This document shows, in pieces, positions 1-6,974 of a stretch of DNA of 27,075 nucleotides (positions are counted from its first letter, which is position 1; each line of letters starts with the position of its first letter). The notes beneath the pieces are model-generated. The model saw only the letters and a program-made list of their open reading frames with translations, was not told the origin of the DNA and made no database searches. The DNA lies in contig JBMNNQ010000012.1 of assembly GCA_050942615.1 (NCBI GenBank), positions 1 through 27,075 of the forward strand, read 5' to 3'. This DNA comes from JAAZMI01 sp050942615. Lineage in GTDB: Bacteria; Bacillota; Dethiobacteria; DTU022; UBA8154. The position numbers and the translations under genes were made by a program.

Positions 1-265
1 GCTTATACTGCAGGTTATGGTCTCGTAAAAATTTTCTACAGATAGCTTCTTTTAATTCAGGTGTGCCGCTGGCGGGGGTATAGCGTGTAAAACCCTGTTC
101 CAGGGCGGCAACGGCTGCTTCCCTGATATGCAGGGGCGTATCGAAATCCGGTTCACCGGCGCCAAGGCCGACTATATCCTGGCCTTCGCTGCGCAACTGT
201 TTGGCCCGGGCGTCAATACTCATGGTGGGGGAGGGGGAAACCTGTAAGGCCTTGCGGGAGAACAT
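1..265 (-). CDS. Class I/II PLP aminotransferase (aspartate aminotransferase-like), N-terminal part only
   Basis: Reading leftward from an ATG at 265, the first 88 codons are open to the window edge, so the gene is partial and its C-terminal part lies outside. The protein begins MFSRKALQVSPSPTMSID and contains GLGAGEPDFDTP, the N-terminal substrate-pocket motif of class I aminotransferases (AspC/PatA type), followed by YTPASGTPELKEAI, which is also typical. A strong Shine-Dalgarno (GAGGTGAT) sits just before the ATG. The enzyme would be a cytosolic PLP-dependent transaminase, most likely aspartate/glutamate. The catalytic lysine is beyond the edge and cannot be checked. It lies 137 bp downstream of serC on the same strand, so the two amino-acid transaminases may share a transcript. 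Exact substrate is not resolvable from the fragment. Confidence 0.85.
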   Translation of the reverse strand, partial: MFSRKALQVSPSPTMSIDARAKQLRSEGQDIVGLGAGEPDFDTPLHIREAAVAALEQGFTRYTPASGTPELKEAICRKFLRDHNLQYK

Positions 266-291
266 ATTATCACCTCATTATTATAAAAATG

Positions 292-375
292 ATGCTGCGC
301 CGGAGGAATGTCTGTAGCTGTAATCCTTATAAACTGGCGCAGCATTTGCTTGCAGCTTACCGGGCAGTATCCCGG
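292..375 (-). other. Hairpin-rich spacer between serC and the aminotransferase
   Basis: A perfect 10-bp inverted repeat (ATGCTGCGCC at 292-301, GGCGCAGCAT at 336-345, 34-nt loop) lies in the 137-bp spacer. Next to it is a second small hairpin (CCGGG at 360-364 with CCCGG at 371-375). Read leftward, the large stem is followed by CATTTTTAT, a weak U-run, and then by the ribosome-binding site of the aminotransferase. It could be an attenuator, a processing site or a weak terminator; the family is not recognised. Confidence 0.5.
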
Positions 376-402
376 CGATTTTTAGAACTGTTTTTCGGTT
401 GC

Positions 403-1494
403 TTATCCGTTCTGCCGGTAAAAAGCAGTCATATATTGGGCCAGGGTTTCTGCCCCCTGCAGGGGCAGGGCATTATAAAGGGAAGCCCTGATGCCGCCGA
501 CAGAGCGGTGGCCCTTGAGGCCTACCAGGCCTTCCTGTGCTGCGCCGGCAACGAAAATTTTTTCCAGTTCTTCCTGCGGCAGGCGGAAGGTAATATTCAT
601 CTGGGAACGGTTTTCCGCGGCAGCGTGTCCCCGGTAAAATCCTCCGCTTTCTTCTATGACCCGGTAAATCAGTTCCGCCTTTTGGGCATTTAATTTTCCA
701 ACTGCCTGCAGGCCCCCCAGTTTTTTAAGCCATTTCAGGACTAAATGGACCAGGTAGATGGCAAAAACAGGGGGTGTGTTATACAAAGAACGTGCTTCGG
801 CATGGGTTTTATAGCTGAATATTGCAGGAATGTCCGGGGATACTTTTTCCAGCAGGTTTTTCTTAAGGATGACAACGGTGACGCCTGCGGGCCCCAGGTT
901 TTTCTGGGCTCCTGCATATAGGAGGGAAAACCGGTTCAGCTCTGTTTCCCCGGAAAAAATATCGCTGGACATATCGGCAATGAGGGGAACTGTACCGGTA
1001 TCCGGAATGTATTTCCATTGGGTGCCATAGATGGTGTTGTTGGTGGTTATATGTACATAGGCCGGGGCGGGGCTGAATTTTAGCTCCTCTTGCCGGGGGA
1101 TGCGACGGTAATCCTGATCCTTGGTGGTGGCTGCCACATTGATTTTACCCAGCCGCTGTGCCTCCTGATAAGCCTTTTGGGCAAAGCTGCCGGTTAAGAC
1201 ATAATCTGCCTGGCCTGTAGGAGGCAGAAAATTAAGGGGCACCAAAGCAAATTGCTGACTGGCGCCGCCTTGTAAAAAAAGTGCCTGGTAGTCGTCTGTG
1301 GAAAGGCCGCCTAGCTCTAACAATAACGTTTCTGCAGCATCAATAATTTCCTCAAATTCCTGGGAACGGTGGCTAATTTCGGTAATGGACATTCCCTTTT
1401 CCCGATAATTTAACAGCTGTGCCTGTGCTTCTTCCAGGACTGGTAGAGGTAAGGTTGCCGGTCCGGGATTAAAGTTATATACCCTGTAGGTCAT
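403..1494 (-). CDS. serC: Phosphoserine aminotransferase
   Basis: A 363-residue PLP enzyme of the SerC family (usual length about 360), converting 3-phosphohydroxypyruvate plus glutamate to phosphoserine in serine biosynthesis; it may also serve pyridoxal phosphate synthesis. The N-terminus YNFNPGPATLP is the SerC hallmark, and the PLP-binding lysine is K198 in YAGAQKNLGPAGV. The loop HITTNNTIYGTQW and the C-terminal GHRSVGGIRASLYNA are also characteristic. The start is supported by an AGGAGGG Shine-Dalgarno 7 bases before the ATG. A possible -10 (TATAAT, minus strand, 1538-1543) precedes it. No serA is visible; downstream is another aminotransferase. The assignment is secure. Confidence 0.96.
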   Translation of the reverse strand: MTYRVYNFNPGPATLPLPVLEEAQAQLLNYREKGMSITEISHRSQEFEEIIDAAETLLLELGGLSTDDYQALFLQGGASQQFALVPLNFLPPTGQADYVLTGSFAQKAYQEAQRLGKINVAATTKDQDYRRIPRQEELKFSPAPAYVHITTNNTIYGTQWKYIPDTGTVPLIADMSSDIFSGETELNRFSLLYAGAQKNLGPAGVTVVILKKNLLEKVSPDIPAIFSYKTHAEARSLYNTPPVFAIYLVHLVLKWLKKLGGLQAVGKLNAQKAELIYRVIEESGGFYRGHAAAENRSQMNITFRLPQEELEKIFVAGAAQEGLVGLKGHRSVGGIRASLYNALPLQGAETLAQYMTAFYRQNG

Positions 1495-1537
1495 GAACAG
1501 CCCTCCTGTAAGCTGACAATTAATATTTTGTTCCTTT

Positions 1538-1566
1538 ATTATAACTGATTTCTGTATAAATAAAAA
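1538..1566 (-). promoter_or_regulatory. Candidate sigma-A promoter of serC
   Basis: On the minus strand a perfect TATAAT (1538-1543) lies about 45 bases upstream of the serC start. The hexamer 17 bp further upstream (TTTTTA at 1561-1566) is a poor -35 match, so support rests mainly on the -10 and the position. Confidence 0.45.
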
Positions 1567-1578
1567 TAATAACTTTTT

Positions 1579-1625
1579 AAAAAAACCTGCAGAAAATCAG
1601 AAATGAACGGCTTGTTGCCAGGTTT
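1579..1625 (-). terminator. Intrinsic terminator downstream of the cysteine desulfurase
   Basis: Read leftward, AAACCTG (with a bulged G, then CA) pairs with TGCAGGTTT around a 24-nt loop, followed directly by seven T. It lies about 155 bp after the cysteine desulfurase stop codon and just before the serC promoter, so it would separate the two units. The stem is 9 bp with one bulge. Confidence 0.6.
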
Positions 1626-1778
1626 GTGTTTTTTGTTGCAGAATTACGGTGTTTTTTTAGATTGAACAGCTGTTTACAGGAACTTTGGGCAACGGGTCTG
1701 TTTTAGCATAAATATTTTTAAAATGCAGGATGCAAATAAAACCGGTCATATTTTGTTATAGGGCCGGGGCTGCCGGGC

Positions 1779-2957
1779 TTAAAAGTTGTTAAAGTTGGGC
1801 ATAAAATTTTCAAGGGTATGCACAACCTCGTTAATTTGGGTCGCTGCGTAATCAATTTCTGCAGCCGTGTTCAAATAAGAAAGGCTAAAGCGCAGGGCCC
1901 CCTCCAACACGTTTTGTTTTAACTGCAGGGCCTGTAAAACATGGCTGGGGCTTTTGCTGTGGGCGTGACAGGCCGCACCGGTGGAAACATAGATGTTCTT
2001 TTGTTCCAGGGCATGCAGGACAATTTCCCCTTTAAGGCCGGGAAAGGAAAGGTTAAAAATGTGCGGTGCACCTTCTTCCTTCCGGGGGCCGTTCAGGACG
2101 GCCCGGGGGTGTGCGGTTTGTATGGCGGAGACAAGTTTTTCTTTCAGGTTTTGCAGGTGAGCGCCCTTTTCTTTCCTGTTTTGGGCGCTAAGCCGGGCGG
2201 CCAGGGCCATGCCGGCGATGCCGGGGGTGTTTTCTGTTCCCGGTCGCAGCCCTTTTTCGTGTTCGCCACCAAAAAAAAGTGGCTGCAGCAGGGTGCCCTG
2301 GCGCAGGTAGAGGGCACCGGTCCCTTTGGGGCCGTGGATTTTGTGGGCACTCAAACTCAGGGCGTCAATCCCCTGTTCCACCGGGTTCAGGGGCAGCTTG
2401 CAAAATGATTGTACGGCATCGACATGTATAAGCACTGCCGGGTTTTTGGCTTTGACAGCGGCAGCAATTTGGGAAAGGGGCTGGACAGAGCCGATTTCGT
2501 TGTTTACATGCATAACGCTGACCAGGATCGTTTGGGGGGTCAGGGCGGCGGCTACCTTCCGGGGATCGATCCGGCCCTGTTCGTCCGGCAAAAGGTAGCT
2601 GACACTAAATCCCTCCTCTTCCAGTTTTTTTAAAGGTCCCAGGACAGAAGCATGTTCAATAGCCGTAGTGATCAGGTGATTACCGCGCCGTGCATTACGG
2701 CGGGCCATACCCAGCAGGGCCAAATTGTTGGCTTCTGTTCCGCCGGAGGTAAAAATAATTTCTTCACTTTTTACCCCCAGAATTTCAGCTATTGTCCGGC
2801 GGGAAGCATGTAAAATTCGTTCGGCTGCGCTCCCCCGGCTGTGCAGGGCAGAGGCGTTGCCGTAATTTTTTTCCATGACCGCTTGCATTTCTGCAGCCAC
2901 CTCCGGATAGACACGGGTGGTGGCGCTGTTATCCAGATAGGCCTCTTTGAGGGGCAT
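1779..2957 (-). CDS. Cysteine desulfurase (NifS/IscS family)
   Basis: A PLP enzyme that removes sulfur from cysteine as a persulfide for Fe-S clusters and tRNA thiolation. Counting from the longest reading frame (395 aa, GTG at 2966), the PLP lysine is K209 in SLSAHKIHGPKG and the persulfide cysteine is C333 in VSTGAACHAHS. The DNSATT N-terminus and TSGGTEANN motif are diagnostic. I place the start at the ATG at 2957 (392 aa): an AAGGTGTG Shine-Dalgarno lies at good distance from it, but overlaps the upstream GTG. It follows thiI by about 20 bp on the same strand, so its likely partner is ThiI (4-thiouridine in tRNA), with Nfu upstream as another possible acceptor. The gene cannot be split confidently between IscS, NifS and NifZ naming. 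Confidence 0.93.
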   Translation of the reverse strand: MPLKEAYLDNSATTRVYPEVAAEMQAVMEKNYGNASALHSRGSAAERILHASRRTIAEILGVKSEEIIFTSGGTEANNLALLGMARRNARRGNHLITTAIEHASVLGPLKKLEEEGFSVSYLLPDEQGRIDPRKVAAALTPQTILVSVMHVNNEIGSVQPLSQIAAAVKAKNPAVLIHVDAVQSFCKLPLNPVEQGIDALSLSAHKIHGPKGTGALYLRQGTLLQPLFFGGEHEKGLRPGTENTPGIAGMALAARLSAQNRKEKGAHLQNLKEKLVSAIQTAHPRAVLNGPRKEEGAPHIFNLSFPGLKGEIVLHALEQKNIYVSTGAACHAHSKSPSHVLQALQLKQNVLEGALRFSLSYLNTAAEIDYAATQINEVVHTLENFMPNFNNF

Positions 2958-2976
2958 TGGTTTCACACCTTATATT

Positions 2977-4146
2977 TTATTCGGACAGGATGGTCCTGCT
3001 TTCCAACTTTTTTAGGCAACTTGTAATCAGTTCCTCCAGGGCGATTTGTTTTTCAGCCCCGGTTAATTGCGCCAAGGAAGGCCTGGTGGCAGGGTGCCGG
3101 GGAATAAAAAGCGTGCAGCAATCTTCGAAGGGGCGGATGGAGATGGGATAGGTATCTATTTCCCGGGAAATTTCGACGATTTCTTCCTTATCAAAACCGA
3201 TTAAAGGTCGTAAAACAGGTAAAGTAGTCACGGCATTGATGGCCACCAGGTTTTCCAGGGTTTGGCTGGAAACCTGTCCCAAGCTCTCCCCGGTAAAAAG
3301 AACAGTAATCTTTCTTTTTTGTGCCAAACGGGCTGCAATACGAAACATGACCCTGCGCATCAGAGTGATGAGCAGGGGGCGCGGGCAGCGGGACATAATT
3401 TCCTGTTGGATCTCCGTAAAGGGAGCCAGATGCAGGGTGATCCTTTGGCCATAAGAGGCCAACTGTTGGCAGAGATCCAGGACTTTGTTGATCGCCCCTT
3501 CACCGGTAAAAGGAGGGCTGTGAAAGTGAAGCGCTTCAATTTCCACCCCTCTTTTCAGGGCCATCCAGCCGGCCACAGGGCTGTCAATGCCTCCGGAAAG
3601 TAAAAGCAGGCCTTTGCCCGTGACACCTACGGGCAGACCCCCCGGCCCTGGAAAGACCCGGGAATAAAGATAGGCCTTTTTTTCCCGTATTTCAATGTTA
3701 ACAGGGATTTCAGGGTTGTGGACATCAACCCTCAGTTCAGGGTAGTTTTTTAAAAGATAGGCCCCAACCAGTTTATTGACCTCCGGGGAAAGATACGGGA
3801 ATTTTTTGTTGGCACGGCGGGTGTTTACCTTAAAAGTTGTTTCTGGCTGGCAGGAGGCTAAAAGCTGTGCGGCCTGCCGGCAGATTTCGTCAAGGGATAG
3901 TTCTGCCTGGGATACGGGGCTGATGGAAACAATGCCGCATACCTTTTGCAACCGGCGCAGGGCGGGAAATAAATGTTCCTCAGCAGTGGTCACATAGTAG
4001 CGCCCCCGGATAAATTCAACCTGAAAGGGTTGCCCCAAACCTTGCAGTGCAGCTTCAATATTTTTAAACAGTTTTTTTTCAAAAAAAGGCCTGTTCTGAC
4101 CTTTTAGTGCAATCTCTCCATAGCGGATTAAAAGTAAGTTTTCCAA
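2977..4146 (-). CDS. thiI: tRNA 4-thiouridine synthase ThiI (no rhodanese domain)
   Basis: ThiI adenylates U8 of tRNA and transfers persulfide sulfur; in many bacteria it also supports thiamine-thiazole synthesis. The order is as expected: an N-terminal ferredoxin-like region with LLIRYGEIALKGQNRPFF, a THUMP domain (about residues 60-165), then the PP-loop ATP site LLLLSGGIDSPVAGWMALKRG. The C-terminus ends soon after the PP-loop domain, so the rhodanese extension of the E. coli type is absent, as in Bacillus-type ThiI, which uses a dedicated cysteine desulfurase; one lies directly downstream. A longer reading frame begins at ATG 4185, but that ATG lies in a strong hairpin. The TTG at 4146 (389 aa) has a GGGGGG tract 9 bases upstream and gives the family-like N-terminus MENLLLIRYGE. 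Confidence 0.93.
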   Translation of the reverse strand: MENLLLIRYGEIALKGQNRPFFEKKLFKNIEAALQGLGQPFQVEFIRGRYYVTTAEEHLFPALRRLQKVCGIVSISPVSQAELSLDEICRQAAQLLASCQPETTFKVNTRRANKKFPYLSPEVNKLVGAYLLKNYPELRVDVHNPEIPVNIEIREKKAYLYSRVFPGPGGLPVGVTGKGLLLLSGGIDSPVAGWMALKRGVEIEALHFHSPPFTGEGAINKVLDLCQQLASYGQRITLHLAPFTEIQQEIMSRCPRPLLITLMRRVMFRIAARLAQKRKITVLFTGESLGQVSSQTLENLVAINAVTTLPVLRPLIGFDKEEIVEISREIDTYPISIRPFEDCCTLFIPRHPATRPSLAQLTGAEKQIALEELITSCLKKLESRTILSE

Positions 4147-4175
4147 CAGCAGTTTCCCCCCATCCGGTAAACCAG

Positions 4176-4202
4176 AAGCCGGCATTTTTAGCCGGCTTTT
4201 TT
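4176..4202 (+). terminator. Terminator-like hairpin at the 5' edge of thiI
   Basis: A perfect 8-bp stem, AAGCCGGC (4176-4183) with GCCGGCTT (4191-4198), has a 7-nt AT-only loop and a run of six T on the plus strand (4197-4202). As written it would stop rightward transcription, but no rightward gene lies upstream. For the leftward thiI transcript it is a 5' leader hairpin without a U-run, and it contains the ATG at 4185 that a longest-frame call would choose. Confidence 0.6.
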
Positions 4203-4287
4203 CAATTAAAAAAATATTTTATGTTTCATTGGTAATAAATATTTGCGGTTGCCCCGGCCTTCCCCAGTTTAAAACAAAACCATGTAA

Positions 4288-4509
4288 TTATACCGACAGG
4301 ACCTCTTTCACCCCGGGGATTTCTTTTTTCAGCAAACGTTCAATGCCATGTTTCAGGGTTACGGTGGCCATGGGGCAGCCCCCGCAGGCCCCGGTCAATT
4401 TAACCCTGACAGTTCCATCATCTTCAACATCGATCAGAACAACATCCCCGCCGTCAGCCTGCAGGGCGGGACGGATTTTTTCCAAACTTGCTTCCACCTG
4501 TTCCTTCAT
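4288..4509 (-). CDS. Small Nfu-type Fe-S scaffold protein (NifU C-terminal domain)
   Basis: A 73-residue protein consisting only of the NifU C-terminal domain. C42 and C45 in TGACGGCPMATVTLKHGIE form the CxxC that binds a 4Fe-4S cluster for delivery to client enzymes. MKEQVEASLEKIRPALQADGG is a standard Nfu start. A GGAGGG Shine-Dalgarno lies about 10 bases before the ATG, and an extended -10 promoter is placed just upstream. It is transcribed leftward toward thiI and the cysteine desulfurase, with roughly 100-140 bp before thiI. Free-standing Nfu proteins of this size are common in Bacillota. Its client enzymes are not shown here; the many Fe-S proteins of the CODH/ACS operon are an inference only. 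Confidence 0.93.
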   Translation of the reverse strand: MKEQVEASLEKIRPALQADGGDVVLIDVEDDGTVRVKLTGACGGCPMATVTLKHGIERLLKKEIPGVKEVLSV

Positions 4510-4545
4510 AGAACGGGCACCCTCCTTTAAAATTTTCTGACTTTC

Positions 4546-4574
4546 ATTATATCATAATAAAAAACAGAAACCAA
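4546..4574 (-). promoter_or_regulatory. Sigma-A promoter with extended -10 before the Nfu gene
   Basis: On the minus strand TTGGTT (4569-4574), 17 bp, then TGATATAAT: a perfect TATAAT at 4546-4551 with the TGn extension. It lies 36 bp upstream of the Nfu start codon. Confidence 0.65.
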
Positions 4575-4637
4575 CACCGCAGCGGTTAAAAAATAGCATA
4601 CCGGGTGCAGACCGCCGGCCGGGAAGGGCCGCAGCGC

Positions 4638-5030
4638 TTAAAAAACGTTGCTCCAGGTAAGCCGCCCGCGATCGGGGATATGTTTTAGGAGCATCAGTGC
4701 CTCGCCAAAGTCCCCCCGAGCGCTGTTTTTATCCCTGCTGTGCAGGTTTTCCTTGAGCCGGGCCAGCTTCATTTCTAAATTGTCCAGCTCCAGGTGATCT
4801 GTAAAGAGGGCCCATTTCTGGCTGGTATCATCCCAATTTTTTTTAAAAACTGCAAAGGCCTGGTGGCTTTTACCCCAGTTTTCATCATCCACGGCCCGGC
4901 CTACTGTTTCCAACTGGTTAATCAGTTGCAGGGAAGTCTGATCAAGGTAACGCTGGGTTAACACCCCGGAAATAATAATGATCAGGACCACACCTGCCAC
5001 CAATAACCAACCTCCCCATTTGCGTGTCAT
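4638..5030 (-). CDS. DUF4363-type membrane-anchored protein
   Basis: A 130-residue protein with one N-terminal membrane segment (about residues 7-25, WLLVAGVVLIIIISGVL after MTRKWGG) and a helical, charged soluble part that would lie outside the membrane. It resembles DUF4363 proteins, which in Bacillota often sit directly behind a DUF421 gene, as here. Its ATG overlaps the stop of the upstream DUF421 gene by four bases (ATGA, 5027-5030), implying translational coupling and probably a joint function. No enzymatic motif is visible and the function is unknown. Confidence 0.8.
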   Translation of the reverse strand: MTRKWGGWLLVAGVVLIIIISGVLTQRYLDQTSLQLINQLETVGRAVDDENWGKSHQAFAVFKKNWDDTSQKWALFTDHLELDNLEMKLARLKENLHSRDKNSARGDFGEALMLLKHIPDRGRLTWSNVF

Positions 5031-5716
5031 CGGGATTCATCCTTTCTTTTGGAATAGATATCAATTTGCCCTTCTGTGTTGTATTGGGCAAAGAAAATAT
5101 CTGCCGGGTTTTCAATTTTTTGTGCCCGGGCCTGTGCGAAAAGATCCTCCTCTGTAACGCCGGCCAGTTTCATATTCTGTTGGTTTAGCCTGCCATCCAT
5201 AATCAACGTAATGGGCAGAGCGGGGTCCTTCATGTTGGCCAGGGCCAAATCTTTAACTGTGGGTGGGCGGGCGTCAACTTTGGGGATTACATTCAGGGTG
5301 CCGTTGTTTTCCAGAAGAGCATAGGCAATATCCGACATGTTGGGGTATTCCTTGTTGCGCAGTTGTTCTAACAAGTCGTTAATGTTCAAACGCAATTTCC
5401 GCAAATTTTCGGGAATGGGCCGCCCGTTTTCAATGACCAGTATGGGGGTTCCGCAAATAACAGCACGGGCTCTTTCGCTGCGCAAAACAACCAAAGAAAG
5501 GAATACTTCGGCTGCCAGCAGGACCAGGATGCCGATAATACCGTTCATCAAAGGGATCCCGGCGTCGCTCATGGGAATGACAGCCAATTCGGCGATGACA
5601 ATGGTAACTACCAGTTCAAAGGGTTGCAATTGGCCGATTTGCCGTTTTCCCATCAAACGCATGACCACTACCAGAAGAGCATATAGAATGATGGCCCGGA
5701 CAGCAATTAAGAGCAT
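5027..5716 (-). CDS. DUF421 (YetF-like) membrane protein
   Basis: A 229-residue protein with the YetF/DUF421 layout: two to three hydrophobic segments in the first 80 residues, then the cytosolic domain. Characteristic motifs are VMRLMGKRQIGQLQPFELVV in the N-terminal part, GTPILVIENGRPIPENLRKLRLNINDL in the middle, and LPITLIMDGRLNQQNMKLAG near the C-terminus. Members of this family occur in spore formers and are linked to envelope or germination traits, but the molecular role is not established. A purine-rich GGGGGGAAG precedes the ATG by about 8 bases. It is the first gene of a two-gene unit with the DUF4363 gene and diverges from trxB across 137 bp. Confidence 0.88.
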   Translation of the reverse strand: MLLIAVRAIILYALLVVVMRLMGKRQIGQLQPFELVVTIVIAELAVIPMSDAGIPLMNGIIGILVLLAAEVFLSLVVLRSERARAVICGTPILVIENGRPIPENLRKLRLNINDLLEQLRNKEYPNMSDIAYALLENNGTLNVIPKVDARPPTVKDLALANMKDPALPITLIMDGRLNQQNMKLAGVTEEDLFAQARAQKIENPADIFFAQYNTEGQIDIYSKRKDESR

Positions 5717-5791
5717 AATTATTTCTTCCCCCCGTTAAAATTTCATCTTTATTTTATCCTTAAAAGAGGATTATATTACCCTGCTGGGGGG

Positions 5792-5819
5792 TTGTATGTT
5801 GGAAAATGTCGGGTATAAT
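5792..5819 (+). promoter_or_regulatory. Sigma-A promoter of trxB
   Basis: TTGTAT (5792-5797), 16 bp, TATAAT (5814-5819). Because the -10 lies downstream of the ATG at 5806, transcription from here would begin at about 5826. That ATG therefore cannot be the start of trxB on this transcript. Confidence 0.65.
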
Positions 5820-5853
5820 TGAAAAAACGACTGTTGAAAGGGGCGGGCAAAGG

Positions 5854-6795
5854 TTGGCGGATGCAAAAAATTCCACGGTGGATACAAAAAAAATTTATGA
5901 TCTTTTAATATTAGGGGCGGGCCCTGCGGGTTTGACAGCAGCGATATACGGTTGCCGTGCCAATTTAAACGTTTTGGTTTTTGAACAGATGCTGTCCGGT
6001 GGTGAAATAGCTTCTACAGACCGCCTGGACAACTACCCCGGTTTCCCGGAGGGAGTGGGCGGTGCAGAATTTGGACAGTTACTGGAAAAACAGGCCCGGC
6101 GTTTTGGGGCGGAAATCAGATCTGCTGTGATCGAAGAGGTAACCCCGGCGGGGGATCTGAAAAAAGTTTTAACCTCTCAAGGTTTGTTTTATGGCCGGGC
6201 GGTAATTGTGGCTACAGGAACTGTCCCGGGGGTTTTGGGTGTTCCGGGTGAAGAAAAGCTGCGGGGCAAAGGTATTTCCTTTTGTGCAACATGCGACGGC
6301 TTCTTTTTCCGGGGTAAAAAGGTGGCGGTGATCGGAGGCGGCGATGCAGCCTTGCAGGAGGCCCTTTTTCTGACGCGGTTTGCTGAAGAAATTATGCTTA
6401 TTCACCGCCGGGATGAATTCAGGGCGGTTCCCTATTTGCAGGAACAGGTTTTCAAACAGCCCCGGATTAAAATTTTATGGGACACGGTGGTGAGGGGTTT
6501 TAACGGGGAACAGCAGTTGGAAGCAATAACCGTTGCAAATGTCAAGGATGGCCAAACGGCGGTTTTACCTGTGGATGGTGCCTTTTTATATATCGGCCGG
6601 AAGCCCAATACCGCCCTGTTAAAGGGAGTAGAAACAGACGGACAGGGCTATATTATAACCAGTGCAGAAATGGAAACCTCGCTGCCGGGAATTTTTGCCG
6701 CAGGGGATGTGCGCCATAAATTTTTACGCCAGGTGGTTACAGCTGCTGCCGACGGAGCTATTGCAGCGACCATGGCGGTAAGATATCTGGGCTGA
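5854..6795 (+). CDS. trxB: Thioredoxin reductase (FAD/NAD(P)H, CxxC)
   Basis: A cytosolic flavoenzyme that passes electrons from NADPH to thioredoxin. From the TTG at 5854 it is 313 residues, a usual TrxB length. It has the FAD-binding YDLLILGAGPAGLTAAIY, the redox pair FCATCDGFFF (C144/C147), the nucleotide-binding VIGGGDAALQEALFLTRF, the NADPH-type LIHRRDEFRA, and the C-terminal FAD motif GIFAAGDVR. The reading frame extends up to an ATG at 5806, but a promoter -10 overlaps that region. The TTG has an AAAGGGGCGGG Shine-Dalgarno about 7 bases upstream and gives a normal short N-terminus. A thioredoxin gene follows on the same strand with its own promoter. The HRRDEFRA motif supports NADPH over ferredoxin as donor; this is from family knowledge. 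Confidence 0.93.
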   Translation: MADAKNSTVDTKKIYDLLILGAGPAGLTAAIYGCRANLNVLVFEQMLSGGEIASTDRLDNYPGFPEGVGGAEFGQLLEKQARRFGAEIRSAVIEEVTPAGDLKKVLTSQGLFYGRAVIVATGTVPGVLGVPGEEKLRGKGISFCATCDGFFFRGKKVAVIGGGDAALQEALFLTRFAEEIMLIHRRDEFRAVPYLQEQVFKQPRIKILWDTVVRGFNGEQQLEAITVANVKDGQTAVLPVDGAFLYIGRKPNTALLKGVETDGQGYIITSAEMETSLPGIFAAGDVRHKFLRQVVTAAADGAIAATMAVRYLG

Positions 6796-6817
6796 ATGCA
6801 AAATTTGTCACAAAGGG

Positions 6818-6846
6818 TGGTCAGTTGTCTGAATTCCTGCTATAAT
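6818..6846 (+). promoter_or_regulatory. Sigma-A promoter of the thioredoxin gene
   Basis: TGGTCA (6818-6823), 17 bp, TATAAT (6841-6846), starting 23 bp after the trxB stop. It would start a transcript near 6853 with a leader of about 120 nt before the thioredoxin ATG. Confidence 0.6.
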
Positions 6847-6852
6847 TGTATT

Positions 6853-6974
6853 CCAGGTAAAAATTGGGGATGGCTGGCAAGATAATCCTCCCGGTTACGG
6901 GAGGTGTGGACACCATGCGAAAGGAGGGAAGGTGCCGTTGTTTTCCTGCCGGTGAAAGCCGGGGATTGCACGGC
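6853..6974 (+). ncRNA. Structured 5' leader of the thioredoxin gene, possible cis-regulatory RNA
   Basis: Between the promoter and the thioredoxin ATG lie several nested inverted repeats. CCTCCCG (6887-6893) pairs with CGGGAGG (6898-6904) around GTTA. GGTG/CACC (6903-6914) closes a tetraloop. CCGG/CCGG (6949-6962) closes TGAAAG. TGCCGT (6933-6938) pairs with ACGGCA (6970-6975), the last base being the A of the start codon. The region is open in frame with the gene, but its predicted residues are unlike any thioredoxin N-terminus. I cannot assign a riboswitch class with confidence. Confidence 0.45.

Noticed and set aside
289..693. 134-codon plus-strand frame across the serC 3' end and spacer
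   Set aside because: Covers conserved serC sequence in antisense and a hairpin region; no ribosome-binding site or family match.
1941..2408. 155-codon plus-strand frame over the cysteine desulfurase gene
   Set aside because: Fully covered by a conserved enzyme on the other strand; no independent signal.
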